Counted from the stretch's first letter, positions 8,895-16,917 are shown. The stretch is 64,000 nt of DNA from GCA-2705995 sp965661625 (GCA_965661625.1 CBFIEM010000009.1:1-64000), one strand, 5' to 3'. Numbers and translations are program-made. Notes: generated by a model from the sequence alone, not told the origin.

Positions 8895-8996
8895 GGGCGT
8901 GCCCACCCCTTCATGAAATCAGGGCTGGTCGGGTTTTCTGCTAAACTCCTCGCTCACCTAGTTCGCTGTGGGGTATCGCTCCACCCCCTCACGCGC
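8895..8996 (+). repeat. Intergenic repeat, copy B
   Basis: Starts GGGCGTGCCC, then GGTCGGGTTTTCTGCT, AACTCCTCGCT, GTGGGGTATCGCT and ACCCCCTCACGC. It repeats the blocks of copy A (175-302) in the opposite orientation with a shorter first spacer. It fills the gap between the convergent DUF6691 and hydrolase genes. Confidence 0.8.
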
Positions 8997-9002
8997 TGCT
9001 AA

Positions 9003-9878
9003 TTAGAGCACGTTTTTAGTCAAACTTAGCACTGCCTCAATTACCGCGTTTGGATCTTCACGTTGAATAAAATGGCCGGCATGCTTACTGAAACGCACTT
9101 CAAAAGCTGCATGGTTAGCCATCTGTTTAAACGGCTTTAATCCAATTGCTCCATCTTGCTCTCCAGCAATTACAAGGGTTCTACACGCAGGTAAATCGGT
9201 GTATGATCGCCCACTTTTTAATCGCCCGCTTTTTTTGCGCATGTCCCAATAATAAGCTAGAGCTGCTGCACTTCTACCCGGCAGCTCAAAACAAGCACGC
9301 ATGGTATTAATGTGTGTCTTTAAGTCAGGTAAATTAGGTGCCCAACGGTGCATCAGGGTGTTCAAATAACTAAACTGATTTTTTTGAAACCGCTTCACCG
9401 CTTTTTTAGGATTACCTAGGTAAAAGATATGCCGAGCCTTAATTAGGGTGGATAAGTTGAGCTTAATGTATGCCGAATGTGGCAGCGCCAAAGCTACAAG
9501 TCCTGTTATGTTGTCGGGATATGCATTTGCCATCAAATAACCAATAGCAGCTCCCCAATCCTGACCAACAATCCGGTAGCTTTTTATGTCCAACTGCTCC
9601 ATCAGCGCATGCACATCGGCTGCAACAGTTGCTAACCTATAGTCACCGTCTGGAGCAGTTTCAGTGGGAAAATAGCCCCGTAAAAAAGGAGCAATGCACC
9701 TGAACGATTTCGAAAGTTCGGCAATAACATCGTCCCAACTTCCTGCGTGATCTGGAAAACCATGTAAAAAGACAAGAGCAGGTCCGCTACCTTCATCAAG
9801 GTATGCTTGTTCCAAACGTGTTTGAAGCGTATGAATTTCAAATGTTGATAGAGAGCGGACTAAGTTTTCGGCAGTCAT
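9003..9878 (-). CDS. Alpha/beta hydrolase, epoxide hydrolase/haloalkane dehalogenase-like
   Basis: A 291-residue alpha/beta hydrolase without a signal peptide. The oxyanion motif H-G-F-P-D-H lies at 39-44 and the nucleophile elbow G-Q-D-W-G-A has aspartate (D107) rather than serine, as in epoxide hydrolases and haloalkane dehalogenases. A second acid sits in G-E-Q-D-G-A and the catalytic histidine in H-A-G-H-F. A cap region occupies about 140-220. An aspartate nucleophile argues against an ordinary esterase. The native substrate is unknown. It is followed upstream by a DinB gene on the same strand, 15 bases apart. Confidence 0.85.
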   Translation of the reverse strand: MTAENLVRSLSTFEIHTLQTRLEQAYLDEGSGPALVFLHGFPDHAGSWDDVIAELSKSFRCIAPFLRGYFPTETAPDGDYRLATVAADVHALMEQLDIKSYRIVGQDWGAAIGYLMANAYPDNITGLVALALPHSAYIKLNLSTLIKARHIFYLGNPKKAVKRFQKNQFSYLNTLMHRWAPNLPDLKTHINTMRACFELPGRSAAALAYYWDMRKKSGRLKSGRSYTDLPACRTLVIAGEQDGAIGLKPFKQMANHAAFEVRFSKHAGHFIQREDPNAVIEAVLSLTKNVL

Positions 9879-9893
9879 TAAGCAGTATGTCCG

Positions 9894-10346
9894 TTAAACT
9901 AACTTACTCATGGCTTTCACATAACCTAAGTGCATGGCCTCGTGAACAGTATTAAACTGAATGGCCTCAGTTGCATTATTTAATGTGGCTCCATAGCTCG
10001 TTTCATAAGTGGTATATTTTTCAAACTTCCCCGCACACCAATCATCAGTGAGCTGATCCACAGATTGGGTGAGTATATCGCTAATGAACTTGATTTCTGA
10101 ATTGTCAATGGCACCGTTGGGTTTTGAACCCTTTCGGTAACAGGCAATAAAATCGTCATCCAGCTTCATGGGTAAGTTGGAGTTTTTGTATACCAAGAGG
10201 TTCATGGTCGTTACCACATGTCCAATATTCCAAATAATCGAGTTATTGAAACCTGCTGGAATATGATTGAGCTGTTCAGTTGATAATAGGTTGAGGACCT
10301 TAACGAAATGAGCGCGTGTTGCGCGCAAGTGATCTAATGCTATCAT
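9894..10346 (-). CDS. DinB-family protein
   Basis: A 150-residue four-helix DinB-like protein. Histidines in I-G-H-V-V and V-H-E-A-M-H-L-G are placed as the usual metal-binding triad of the fold. DinB proteins are often metal-dependent thiol transferases, but this one has no assigned substrate. The start was set at the ATG beginning M-I-A-L-D-H, where family similarity begins; an upstream TTG would add 31 residues with no domain. A box TACTTTTA lies four bases before this ATG on the same strand. Confidence 0.8.
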   Translation of the reverse strand: MIALDHLRATRAHFVKVLNLLSTEQLNHIPAGFNNSIIWNIGHVVTTMNLLVYKNSNLPMKLDDDFIACYRKGSKPNGAIDNSEIKFISDILTQSVDQLTDDWCAGKFEKYTTYETSYGATLNNATEAIQFNTVHEAMHLGYVKAMSKLV

Positions 10347-10498
10347 GCTATAAAAGTAAGTATTCGCATGGGAGCATTTCGCCATTTGGGATAAGCGGTA
10401 GTGCAAAAGCGATGAAATAACCGTGATGTTTTGAACCACACTAGGTTATGGCTGTTAATCATTACACAGGAGGAAGGGATTAATCGCCTCACTCTAGT

Positions 10499-10506
10499 TA
10501 ACTTTG
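10499..10506 (+). promoter_or_regulatory. -7 promoter box of the prohibitin gene
   Basis: TAACTTTG fits the Bacteroidota -7 consensus TAnnTTTG. The start codon lies 26 bases downstream, giving a leader of about 20 bases. Confidence 0.5.
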
Positions 10507-10532
10507 AACGAATCAAAAATTTAAATAAGGAT

Positions 10533-11372
10533 ATGTCAAATCAACAAGTAGAAATTGACCCTAGCAAACTCATGCGATGGGTAGGAATATTTTTTGTAAT
10601 TATTGTAATCATCGTTGCGGTCTCTAAGGCAGTTGTCGTTATTGAGCCAACTGAAAGGGGAGTAGTATTTAAAAAGTATAGCTCAGGATTGGATGTAGAC
10701 AATCCACTGCGTGAAGGATTGAATATTGTAGCGCCATGGAACGACGTATACTACTTCGATATTTCAGAAAATCAAATTGAAGAGACCATGGATGTTCTTT
10801 CAGTTGATGGGTTATCCATTAACTTGGATGTTTCTGTGAGGTTTCGCCCAGAACCTGATAGTGTAGGGTACCTTTACCAACAATTTAGAATTAATTACGA
10901 AGAGAATTTAATTCGCCCGGAGTTAAGGTCTGCTGTTCGTAGAATTATTGGGCAGTATACGCCTGAAGAGTTATACGCTTCAAAACGTCAAGAAATTGAA
11001 GATCGCATTGAGGAAAATACCCGAGCAATTTTGAACAATAATCACCTTGAATTAAAGGCATTGTTGTTTAGGAGTATTAAGTTGCCTGCAAGTATTAAAA
11101 CATCAATTGAAGAAAAATTAGCAGCCGATCAAGAGGCGCAAAAATTTGATTACCTCATTGCTCGTGAGAAAAAAGAAGCCGAACGCCGCCGCATCGATGC
11201 TGAAGGTAAAGCTGCAGCTAACCGCATTCTCAGTGCATCCCTAACCGATAAGATTTTGAAGGAGAAAGGAATTCAGGCAACTGAAGCATTGTCAAACTCG
11301 CAAAATGCAAAGGTTGTTGTTATTGGCTCAGGAGATGGTGGATTACCCATTATTCTAGGCGGAGACAAATAA
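10533..11372 (+). CDS. Prohibitin-family (SPFH/band 7) membrane protein
   Basis: A 279-residue protein with one N-terminal membrane helix (about 17-36), an SPFH domain (about 37-200, starting V-V-V-I-E-P-T-E-R-G-V-V) and a charged, alanine-rich coiled coil (about 200-250). It ends with a glycine-rich tail. Bacterial prohibitins assemble large membrane rings and in several species associate with FtsH; an ftsH gene is in this window but far away. The start at M-S-N-Q-Q was chosen over an upstream TTG because a -7 box lies in the extra region. A strong terminator follows. Confidence 0.9.
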   Translation: MSNQQVEIDPSKLMRWVGIFFVIIVIIVAVSKAVVVIEPTERGVVFKKYSSGLDVDNPLREGLNIVAPWNDVYYFDISENQIEETMDVLSVDGLSINLDVSVRFRPEPDSVGYLYQQFRINYEENLIRPELRSAVRRIIGQYTPEELYASKRQEIEDRIEENTRAILNNNHLELKALLFRSIKLPASIKTSIEEKLAADQEAQKFDYLIAREKKEAERRRIDAEGKAAANRILSASLTDKILKEKGIQATEALSNSQNAKVVVIGSGDGGLPIILGGDK

Positions 11373-11392
11373 GATAGCTTCTGCACAAGAGG

Positions 11393-11423
11393 TTAAAAAA
11401 GGCGCTTTTAAGCGCCTTTTTTT
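11393..11423 (+). terminator. Rho-independent terminator after the prohibitin gene
   Basis: A-run, then GGCGCTT TT AAGCGCC (seven-base stem) and a run of seven T. It begins about 20 bases after the stop codon. Confidence 0.9.
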
Positions 11424-11465
11424 ATGCCAGGAAAACTCAAACTCATTTTTGGTGTGTTTTTCTTT

Positions 11466-11483
11466 TATATGTATATACATATA
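11466..11483. repeat. Perfect AT-rich 18-bp palindrome upstream of yceI-like gene
   Basis: TATATGTATATACATATA equals its own reverse complement. It lies just upstream of a TATGTTTG -7 box (11486-11493). It could be an operator or a simple AT-rich alternation. Confidence 0.4.
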
Positions 11484-11485
11484 TG

Positions 11486-11493
11486 TATGTTTG
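11486..11493 (+). promoter_or_regulatory. -7 promoter box of the YceI-like gene
   Basis: TATGTTTG matches TAnnTTTG. The ATG lies 35 bases downstream. Confidence 0.5.
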
Positions 11494-11528
11494 TAGCTAC
11501 ATATATTTTAATCCATAAACTCAATACA

Positions 11529-12167
11529 ATGAAACTAAGATTTTTACCAATAGCGGCAGCGGCCTTCTTTTTTACTGCATGTGGTGGTGGAAGCGAAGAG
11601 GCGACTACAGAAACAACAACTGACGCAACAGCTCAAGAAGAGGTAGTTGAAGAGTCAGCTCCAATGACCATGACAATTGATACCGAAAACAGCAACTTGT
11701 TGTGGAGAGGTGAAATGTTAGGGGTTAAAGAACATACAGGAACACTAAATTTCACAGAAGGAAGTGTTACAGTTGATAATGGAATGGTAACAGGTGGCTC
11801 ATTCACAGTTGATATGACTTCAATGATGGCAACTGACGAAAACTATCAACCGGAAGAAGGATATACAAAAGACAAGCTAATAGGGCATTTAAGTTCAGCA
11901 GATTTCTTTGATGTATCAACACACCCAACAGCATCTTTTGAAGTTACAGGCAGTGAAGGAAACACACTAACGGGTAACTTAACTGTTCGTGGAACTACGC
12001 ATGAAGAAACTGTTACTGATGTTGTTATTAACAAAGAAGCTGGAACGATGACTGGAAAGCTTGTTTTCGACCGTCAAAAATATGACGTTGCTTGGTCAAG
12101 TGGAGCTAAAGAAATGGTTTTAGCTGACGATATTGAATTAGATATCAATTTGAAAGCACAAGGTTAA
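11529..12167 (+). CDS. YceI-like lipoprotein
   Basis: A 212-residue lipoprotein with the lipobox F-T-A-C (cysteine near residue 18) and an acidic, Thr/Glu-rich linker (20-45). The YceI domain follows: M-T-I-D-T-E-N-S-N-L-L-W-R-G, later F-D-V-S-T-H-P-T-A-S-F-E-V and a D-I-E-L-D-I-N-L end. YceI domains are lipocalin-like barrels that hold isoprenoid or other amphipathic ligands. The start is the ATG before the lipoprotein signal; a longer frame upstream runs through the promoter. It has its own promoter and a terminator at 12195. Confidence 0.92.
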   Translation: MKLRFLPIAAAAFFFTACGGGSEEATTETTTDATAQEEVVEESAPMTMTIDTENSNLLWRGEMLGVKEHTGTLNFTEGSVTVDNGMVTGGSFTVDMTSMMATDENYQPEEGYTKDKLIGHLSSADFFDVSTHPTASFEVTGSEGNTLTGNLTVRGTTHEETVTDVVINKEAGTMTGKLVFDRQKYDVAWSSGAKEMVLADDIELDINLKAQG

Positions 12168-12194
12168 AATAAGATTGGCCTTGTTTTGCAAGAA

Positions 12195-12226
12195 ACGTCA
12201 CCTCACATGAGGTGGCGTTTTTTTTT
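12195..12226 (+). terminator. Rho-independent terminator after the YceI-like gene
   Basis: ACGTCACCTCA CA TGAGGTGGCGT forms an 11-base stem with one G-T pair, followed by nine T. It ends four bases before the converging gene's stop. Confidence 0.9.
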
Positions 12227-12230
12227 GACC

Positions 12231-12806
12231 TTAATGGAAATGAAAGCGAACTCCTACTCCCATCTTAATGATGTCTGTTAACAATAACTCTGTGCTATTT
12301 GAATAATATGATGCAATGTACAAGTCGTTCGAGTTGGCTTCAAAAAACATGCTCATTTTAGAAAAAAGTATGGAATTATGAAACTGTCGCTGAACAGCTA
12401 CTTGATAAACAGGGTGAATCCTCAAATTCCTGCTCCACCAATAATAGCCGCTCTCATAATCACCTGCCCAAGTGAGCTCTGATCCTGGGTAGAAATGACC
12501 ACTTATCATGGCGCCAATTGCAACGGGCTTAAATTGATACCGTTCTCCCACTTTAATATGAAAAGGTATCCACAAGAAGCGCAGGGAGGGACTAATAATT
12601 GTTGGAACATCGCTATGAGGTGTCCGGCCAACGCGCGCGTCTAGTGCAAAGCGCTGACTGTTCGACTCCAATCCAATACCCAACGATTGTTTACCAGAAC
12701 TCCCTCCGTATTGACCGATAGCAAAAACACTGTACGCATGCTTTTGCCCATGTGTAAGAGTTGAAGCAATTGTAAAAAGCAATACTGCGAGCAATCGTTT
12801 CATCAT
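12231..12806 (-). CDS. Hypothetical exported beta-barrel-like protein
   Basis: A 191-residue protein I do not recognise. It has a clear signal peptide (cleavage near G-Q at 20-21). The mature part alternates short hydrophobic and polar stretches and ends V-G-V-R-F-H-F-H, typical of small outer-membrane beta-barrels. Its ATG overlaps by one base the stop codon (TAATG) of the frameshifted metallophosphoesterase frame, which suggests one operon, possibly under the TetR operator at 13676. Confidence 0.7.
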   Translation of the reverse strand: MMKRLLAVLLFTIASTLTHGQKHAYSVFAIGQYGGSSGKQSLGIGLESNSQRFALDARVGRTPHSDVPTIISPSLRFLWIPFHIKVGERYQFKPVAIGAMISGHFYPGSELTWAGDYESGYYWWSRNLRIHPVYQVAVQRQFHNSILFSKMSMFFEANSNDLYIASYYSNSTELLLTDIIKMGVGVRFHFH

Positions 12807-13629
12807 TAAAATGATTTGTGTGTTATTTCAAACCAAGTACCTGAAACGTGAACAACCATATATGTGCGCTTAGAAGGAGAACTGCTGTTCGCATAATGCA
12901 CATTTCCATGCTGCCATTCGCGCTGGGTATGCAAGTGCCCATGCAACGAAAGCAGATGATTAGGTGTGTTATTTAACAAGTTGTGGTAAGGTTCTGATAG
13001 TGCTGGGTCGAAATCGGGATTGAACGGGGTACGTGCGACAAGGAAATGAGTTGAACGTCATTGGGCGTTGCCTCAAAGGTTTCGCGAAGCCAGTTGATAT
13101 CTGGTAAACTGCGATCAAAGCCCATTGCTACACTATTCGTGTTGTGCAATACAAACTTAAACTTACTTGCTTGAAAACTAACGTGTTCATCACCAAAATA
13201 CCGCTTGAAGTTCTTACGTCCTTGAGCTATCATGTCGTGATTTCCTATTGATGCTACATAGGGTTGATCTAAGTCGTTGAGGATGTCAATCATTAAGTCA
13301 TACTCTTCCTTCAAGCCGAAATCGGTTATGTCACCAGAAATTATGGTAAAGTCGATTTGCTCTTTATTTATGGCATTAACAGCATCCCGTACATCATCAT
13401 AGAAGCGTTGCGTATCGCCAATAAATGCGAACACAATCGTATCTTTTTTGGGCAGCGATGCAATACGAGCGGTGTTGACGTCATTGTAACGCGGTTCACT
13501 TTCAGTAACCTCAAATGGACTTCCTTCAAAACGTTCGCAACTAATCAAGAGTAGTCCGATTAGTGTCAGGTAGAACAAGCCTTTTAGTGATAGTAAGGTG
13601 CTAGGGTACATACCCGTGTGTTTTGTCAT
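12806..13629 (-). pseudogene. Metallophosphoesterase lipoprotein broken by a one-base frameshift
   Basis: A calcineurin-like phosphoesterase with a lipoprotein signal (lipobox L-I-S-C). Metal-binding motifs run F-I-G-D-T-Q, S-G-D-I-T-D, G-N-H-D and S-H-V-P in the first frame, which then stops at 12973-12975. The second frame continues without a break as P-F-N-P-D-F-D-P-A-L and includes the final family motif H-G-H-L-H, ending at 12806. Adding one C to the C4 run at 13026-13029 (GGGG on the plus strand) restores one 274-residue protein reading S-H-V-P-P-F-N-P-D. The restored stop abuts the next gene (TAATG). This may be a true mutation or a sequencing error in a homopolymer. Confidence 0.88.
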
Positions 13630-13675
13630 GTGATTCGTTAAACAATTAATGAGGCGCAAAGTTCAACAAACCTGT

Positions 13676-13691
13676 TTAACAAAAATGTTAA
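13676..13691. promoter_or_regulatory. Candidate TetR operator 1
   Basis: TTAACA-AAAA-TGTTAA, a perfect inverted repeat with a four-base spacer. It lies upstream of the metallophosphoesterase operon and just past the 3' end of the tetR gene. It shares half-sites and spacing with the site at 14331-14346. Confidence 0.6.
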
Positions 13692-13709
13692 ATAAATGAC
13701 AAAAAAATA

Positions 13710-14318
13710 TTAATTCGGTATTAGCAACTTTAATATAACAGCTTTGCGCTCTTCCATAGCTACTGCATAAGCCTTTTGATCGAGGTTAAGCACAGAAGCT
13801 AAGATCGGTTTTGCAACAACTGGATAGCTGCATAAGCTCATTAAATTGATTATGAATTGTTTAGGAGGAATCGGTGCGATAATTCCTTGTTCAATGGCTT
13901 CTTCTATTTCATGTAAGAATTGGTCGGAGGTATTGCCAATAGCAAGAACTTCTTCTTCAGGTACGATGCTAGCTCCTCCACACGACATTTTATTGAGCTC
14001 CATAATGACGAACGTCTCTAGGCCAGGATAAGCTTGCTTTTCTTCAATCATTGCTTCCACAGCATTTGCTATTTTTTCCTTGAATGGCTTATCGTTTAGT
14101 AAGGCTGAAGCAACTATTCCATGCACCCTGCTCATCGCTTCTTTTAAAACGATTTGAAAGAGGTTGTCGCGGTTGCGAAAGTAGTAATGAATGAGGGCAC
14201 GGTTAACCCCGGCAGCATCTGCAATTTCTTGCGTAGTTGCACGCGGCTTTAAGTCGCGAAAGAAAAGGCGTTTTGCCGTTTCCTTGATGTGCTGCTCAGT
14301 TTCTAACTCTTTCGTCAT
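13710..14318 (-). CDS. TetR/AcrR-family repressor
   Basis: A 202-residue regulator. The N-terminal helix-turn-helix spans about 10-55 (T-T-Q-E-I-A-D-A-A-G-V-N-R-A-L-I-H-Y-Y-F), and the remainder is an all-helical ligand and dimer domain. It lies between the metallophosphoesterase operon (same strand, downstream) and a divergent AraC-type gene. Inverted repeats of the same design flank it on both sides, which predicts autoregulation and control of the downstream operon. The ligand is unknown. Confidence 0.9.
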   Translation of the reverse strand: MTKELETEQHIKETAKRLFFRDLKPRATTQEIADAAGVNRALIHYYFRNRDNLFQIVLKEAMSRVHGIVASALLNDKPFKEKIANAVEAMIEEKQAYPGLETFVIMELNKMSCGGASIVPEEEVLAIGNTSDQFLHEIEEAIEQGIIAPIPPKQFIINLMSLCSYPVVAKPILASVLNLDQKAYAVAMEERKAVILKLLIPN

Positions 14319-14330
14319 AAAATGGAAGTC

Positions 14331-14346
14331 TTGACAAATTTGTTAA
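14331..14346. promoter_or_regulatory. Candidate TetR operator 2
   Basis: TTGACA-AATT-TGTTAA, a near-perfect inverted repeat differing from symmetry at one pair. It sits 12 bases upstream of the tetR start, in the divergent gap with the AraC-type gene, so it could control both. Confidence 0.6.
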
Positions 14347-14390
14347 AAATCATGAAATATACAAGCGTTTAATTCATGGAGCACATTCGT

Positions 14391-14398
14391 TACTTTTG
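14391..14398 (+). promoter_or_regulatory. -7 box abutting the AraC-type start
   Basis: TACTTTTG matches TAnnTTTG and ends five bases before the GTG start, so the transcript would be leaderless or nearly so. Confidence 0.5.
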
Positions 14399-14403
14399 CA
14401 AGC

Positions 14404-15312
14404 GTGATTTATCAAAACAATTCGGCAGGGGAGGTAGAAATTAAACGGTATGAAGAATTAGTGCCGGAATTACCTGATTTGACTTTTGCTGTAAAAGAAA
14501 TGGAAGCTATTTATGACCTCACTGGAGGTCAGGCCGACCTTCCTCACCGGCATGCGTATTATACCGTAATTTGGATTTTAAAAGGGAAAGGACGGCATCA
14601 CATAGATTTTTGTGATTATACCATTAAGCCTGGCCAACTCTATTTTGTTCGCCCAAATCAGGTGCACCAATTGATATTAAAGGAACGGCCTAAGGGGTTT
14701 GCCATTCTTTTTACGCAAGAATTTTTAGTCAATAATGGCATTCGAACCTCATTCATTTCAGATTTGAGCATAAATAATGAGGCTGGAGAAAATCCACCGC
14801 TATTGTTAGGAGAATCGAACCAAAATTTGTTGGGATATGTTCGGCAGATGCTTTCTCATTACAAAGGCAATCAGCCGTTTAAGTATGAAGCGTTAGGTGC
14901 TTTTTTAAAGCTCTTTTTGATTGGTGCACATGAGCAATGTACTGCGAACCCTTCGGTTGATAAGGTGGGCCAAGCCGGGAGTGCACTTCTTGTTAACCAA
15001 TTCAAAGAAACAGTTGAAAATCATTTTAAGGAAAAGCATCAAGTGAAAGAGTATGCAGCCATATTGCACATCACGGCAAATCACTTAAACGATGTGGTCC
15101 GCTCATTTTTAGGAACCTCCGCAAAACAGTACATCCAAGACCGAATAGCATTAGAGGCGAAGCGAGAGGCATTGTTTACCGAGTTAACCAGCAAGGAGGT
15201 TGGGTACAACTTGGGGTTCAACGATCCTGCACACTTTGGAAAGTTTTTTCGGGCTCAAACTGAAATGAGTTTTCAGACTTTCAGGGAGGCTATCCGTAAA
15301 AAATACCATTGA
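14404..15312 (+). CDS. AraC-family transcription regulator
   Basis: A 302-residue regulator. Residues about 40-110 form a cupin-like sensor (L-P-H-R-H-A-Y-Y-T-V-I-W, then P-G-Q-L-Y-F-V-R-P-N-Q-V-H). Two helix-turn-helix motifs occupy about 200-300 (V-K-E-Y-A-A-I-L-H-I-T-A-N-H-L and V-G-Y-N-L-G-F-N-D-P-A-H-F-G-K-F-F). The start codon is GTG directly after a -7 box; the next methionine is inside the sensor region. It precedes a nitroreductase and a pirin gene on the same strand, which are candidate targets. Confidence 0.9.
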   Translation: MIYQNNSAGEVEIKRYEELVPELPDLTFAVKEMEAIYDLTGGQADLPHRHAYYTVIWILKGKGRHHIDFCDYTIKPGQLYFVRPNQVHQLILKERPKGFAILFTQEFLVNNGIRTSFISDLSINNEAGENPPLLLGESNQNLLGYVRQMLSHYKGNQPFKYEALGAFLKLFLIGAHEQCTANPSVDKVGQAGSALLVNQFKETVENHFKEKHQVKEYAAILHITANHLNDVVRSFLGTSAKQYIQDRIALEAKREALFTELTSKEVGYNLGFNDPAHFGKFFRAQTEMSFQTFREAIRKKYH

Positions 15313-15379
15313 CCCCATTACTTTTACCTGTACTTGCTGCGCTGTGATACTCACCTTTGTAATTCACAAGTTATAAGTT

Positions 15380-15979
15380 ATGAAGGTAAAAGAAGGAAAA
15401 GCAGTAACCTTAACTTCAGTGCTCGAAAAACGCTGGAGTGCAAGGTCATTTTTAAAAGACCCAATTTCTGATGAGGTGCGTTTACACCTGTTGGAGGCCG
15501 CAAGGTGGTCTGCAAGCTGTTTTAATGAGCAGCCATGGCGCTTTATTGTCGGACGAAAAGGAGAGCCTGAATATGATGCACTGCTATCGGCATTACTACC
15601 AGGCAATCAAACTTGGGCAAGTAAAGCTCCGATGCTCATAGCCTCCTTTGCAAAGCGAACATTCACCCATAATGGTAAACCCAATGATTACGCACATTAC
15701 GATGTGGGAGCCGCAATGGCTTGCCTCACTGCGGAGGCCACAAATTTGGGGCTTTCTGTTCATCAAATGGGCGGATTCAATAAAGGTGACTTAATTGCCG
15801 CATTCCAAGTGGATACCTCCGATTTCGACGCGGTTGTAATGACAGCAATTGGATACCCGGGAAATGCAGCTCAGTTGCCTGATAATTTAAAGGTTAAAGA
15901 AGAGGCCAATCAAGAACGGAAATCACTGGAACAGCTATTGAACATTCCCGAGGATAACGCTAAATCTAATATCGTATGA
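15380..15979 (+). CDS. Nitroreductase-family protein
   Basis: A 199-residue flavoprotein of the nitroreductase fold. The N-terminal R-W-S-A-R-S-F is the FMN-binding start of the family, followed by A-A-R-W-S-A-S-C-F-N-E-Q-P-W-R-F and G-A-A-M-A-C-L-T near 115. These enzymes use FMN and NAD(P)H to reduce nitro groups, quinones or similar electrophiles. The physiological substrate is unknown. The stop overlaps the pirin gene start (ATGA), suggesting a joint electrophile or redox response under the upstream AraC-type regulator. Confidence 0.88.
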   Translation: MKVKEGKAVTLTSVLEKRWSARSFLKDPISDEVRLHLLEAARWSASCFNEQPWRFIVGRKGEPEYDALLSALLPGNQTWASKAPMLIASFAKRTFTHNGKPNDYAHYDVGAAMACLTAEATNLGLSVHQMGGFNKGDLIAAFQVDTSDFDAVVMTAIGYPGNAAQLPDNLKVKEEANQERKSLEQLLNIPEDNAKSNIV

Positions 15980-16845
15980 AACGCAGCGGATTTTTGAAAC
16001 AACTATTGGCTAGCGGTGCTGGCTTAAGCCTATTGCCATTGGTTGCACAAACGAAAGAATCATCATCAACCTATGATAAGTTGATGAATCAAGTTGGCTT
16101 CAATCATATTCCCAATAAAGAAAACAAAACCATGAAATCAGTATTACATAAAGCTACCACCAGAGGGCATGCAAATCATGGATGGCTCGACAGCCACCAT
16201 ACGTTTAGCTTCGCTAACTACTACAATCCAGAAAGGATGAACTTTGGAGTGCTACGCGTACTCAATGATGATCGTGTCAATCCAGGGCAAGGATTTGGAA
16301 CCCATCCCCACGACAATATGGAAATAATTTCTATTCCACTCTCGGGCGATTTAGAACATAAAGATAGTAAGGGAAATACAGCTGTCATTCGCGAGGGAGA
16401 TGTTCAGGTGATGAGTGCTGGCACAGGTATATTTCACAGTGAATACAACCGGAATAAAGACGAGGAGGTAAAGTTCTTGCAGATTTGGATGTTTCCAAAC
16501 AAGAAAAATGTTGAGCCGCGTTATGATCAGATTTCTATAGCAGATATCCGACAAAAAAATGCGTTTTATCAAATCCTCTCTCCTAACAAGCAAGACCAAG
16601 GGGTGTGGGTACACCAAGACGCTTGGTGGCACTTGGGAGATTTTGAGCCAGGAAAGACAGCGTCTTATGATTTGAAAAAGCCAGGAAATGGAATGTATGT
16701 TTTTGTATTGAAGGGATCCGTTAACATTAATGGTCAACAGCTCAATGCACGCGATGGATACGGCATGTGGGATACCACCCAGTTCAATATGGAGGCAACA
16801 GAAAATTCGCGCTTATTGCTGATGGAGGTTCCCATGAGCGTGTAA
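15976..16845 (+). CDS. Pirin-family protein with N-terminal export-like extension
   Basis: A 289-residue protein whose pirin domains start near residue 53 (M-K-S-V-L-H-K-A). The first cupin has the metal ligands in T-H-P-H-D-N-M-E-I and I-F-H-S-E-Y. Pirins of the YhhW type can oxidise quercetin-like flavonols. Unusually, about 50 residues precede the domain and start M-K-R-S-G-F-L-K-Q-L-L-A-S-G-A-G, resembling a Tat signal with K-R instead of R-R. Either the protein is exported or translation starts internally at the ATG at 16132. The ATGA overlap with the nitroreductase favours the long form. Confidence 0.85.
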   Translation: MKRSGFLKQLLASGAGLSLLPLVAQTKESSSTYDKLMNQVGFNHIPNKENKTMKSVLHKATTRGHANHGWLDSHHTFSFANYYNPERMNFGVLRVLNDDRVNPGQGFGTHPHDNMEIISIPLSGDLEHKDSKGNTAVIREGDVQVMSAGTGIFHSEYNRNKDEEVKFLQIWMFPNKKNVEPRYDQISIADIRQKNAFYQILSPNKQDQGVWVHQDAWWHLGDFEPGKTASYDLKKPGNGMYVFVLKGSVNINGQQLNARDGYGMWDTTQFNMEATENSRLLLMEVPMSV

Positions 16846-16872
16846 ACGGCTTGAATACTAAAAAGATGAAAG

Positions 16873-16894
16873 GCTCAACATTGTTGAGCTTTTC
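16873..16894 (+). terminator. Rho-independent terminator after the pirin gene
   Basis: GCTCAA-CATTG-TTGAGC stem-loop followed by TTTTC. It lies 27 bases after the pirin stop and before the promoter of the next gene. Confidence 0.75.
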
Positions 16895-16917
16895 TTCGTT
16901 CAACCCTTACCTTCTGC

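Noticed and set aside
15369..15382. Tandem AAGTTAT-AAGTTAT before the nitroreductase
   Set aside because: Two seven-base copies are too short to separate from chance in AT-rich leader sequence.
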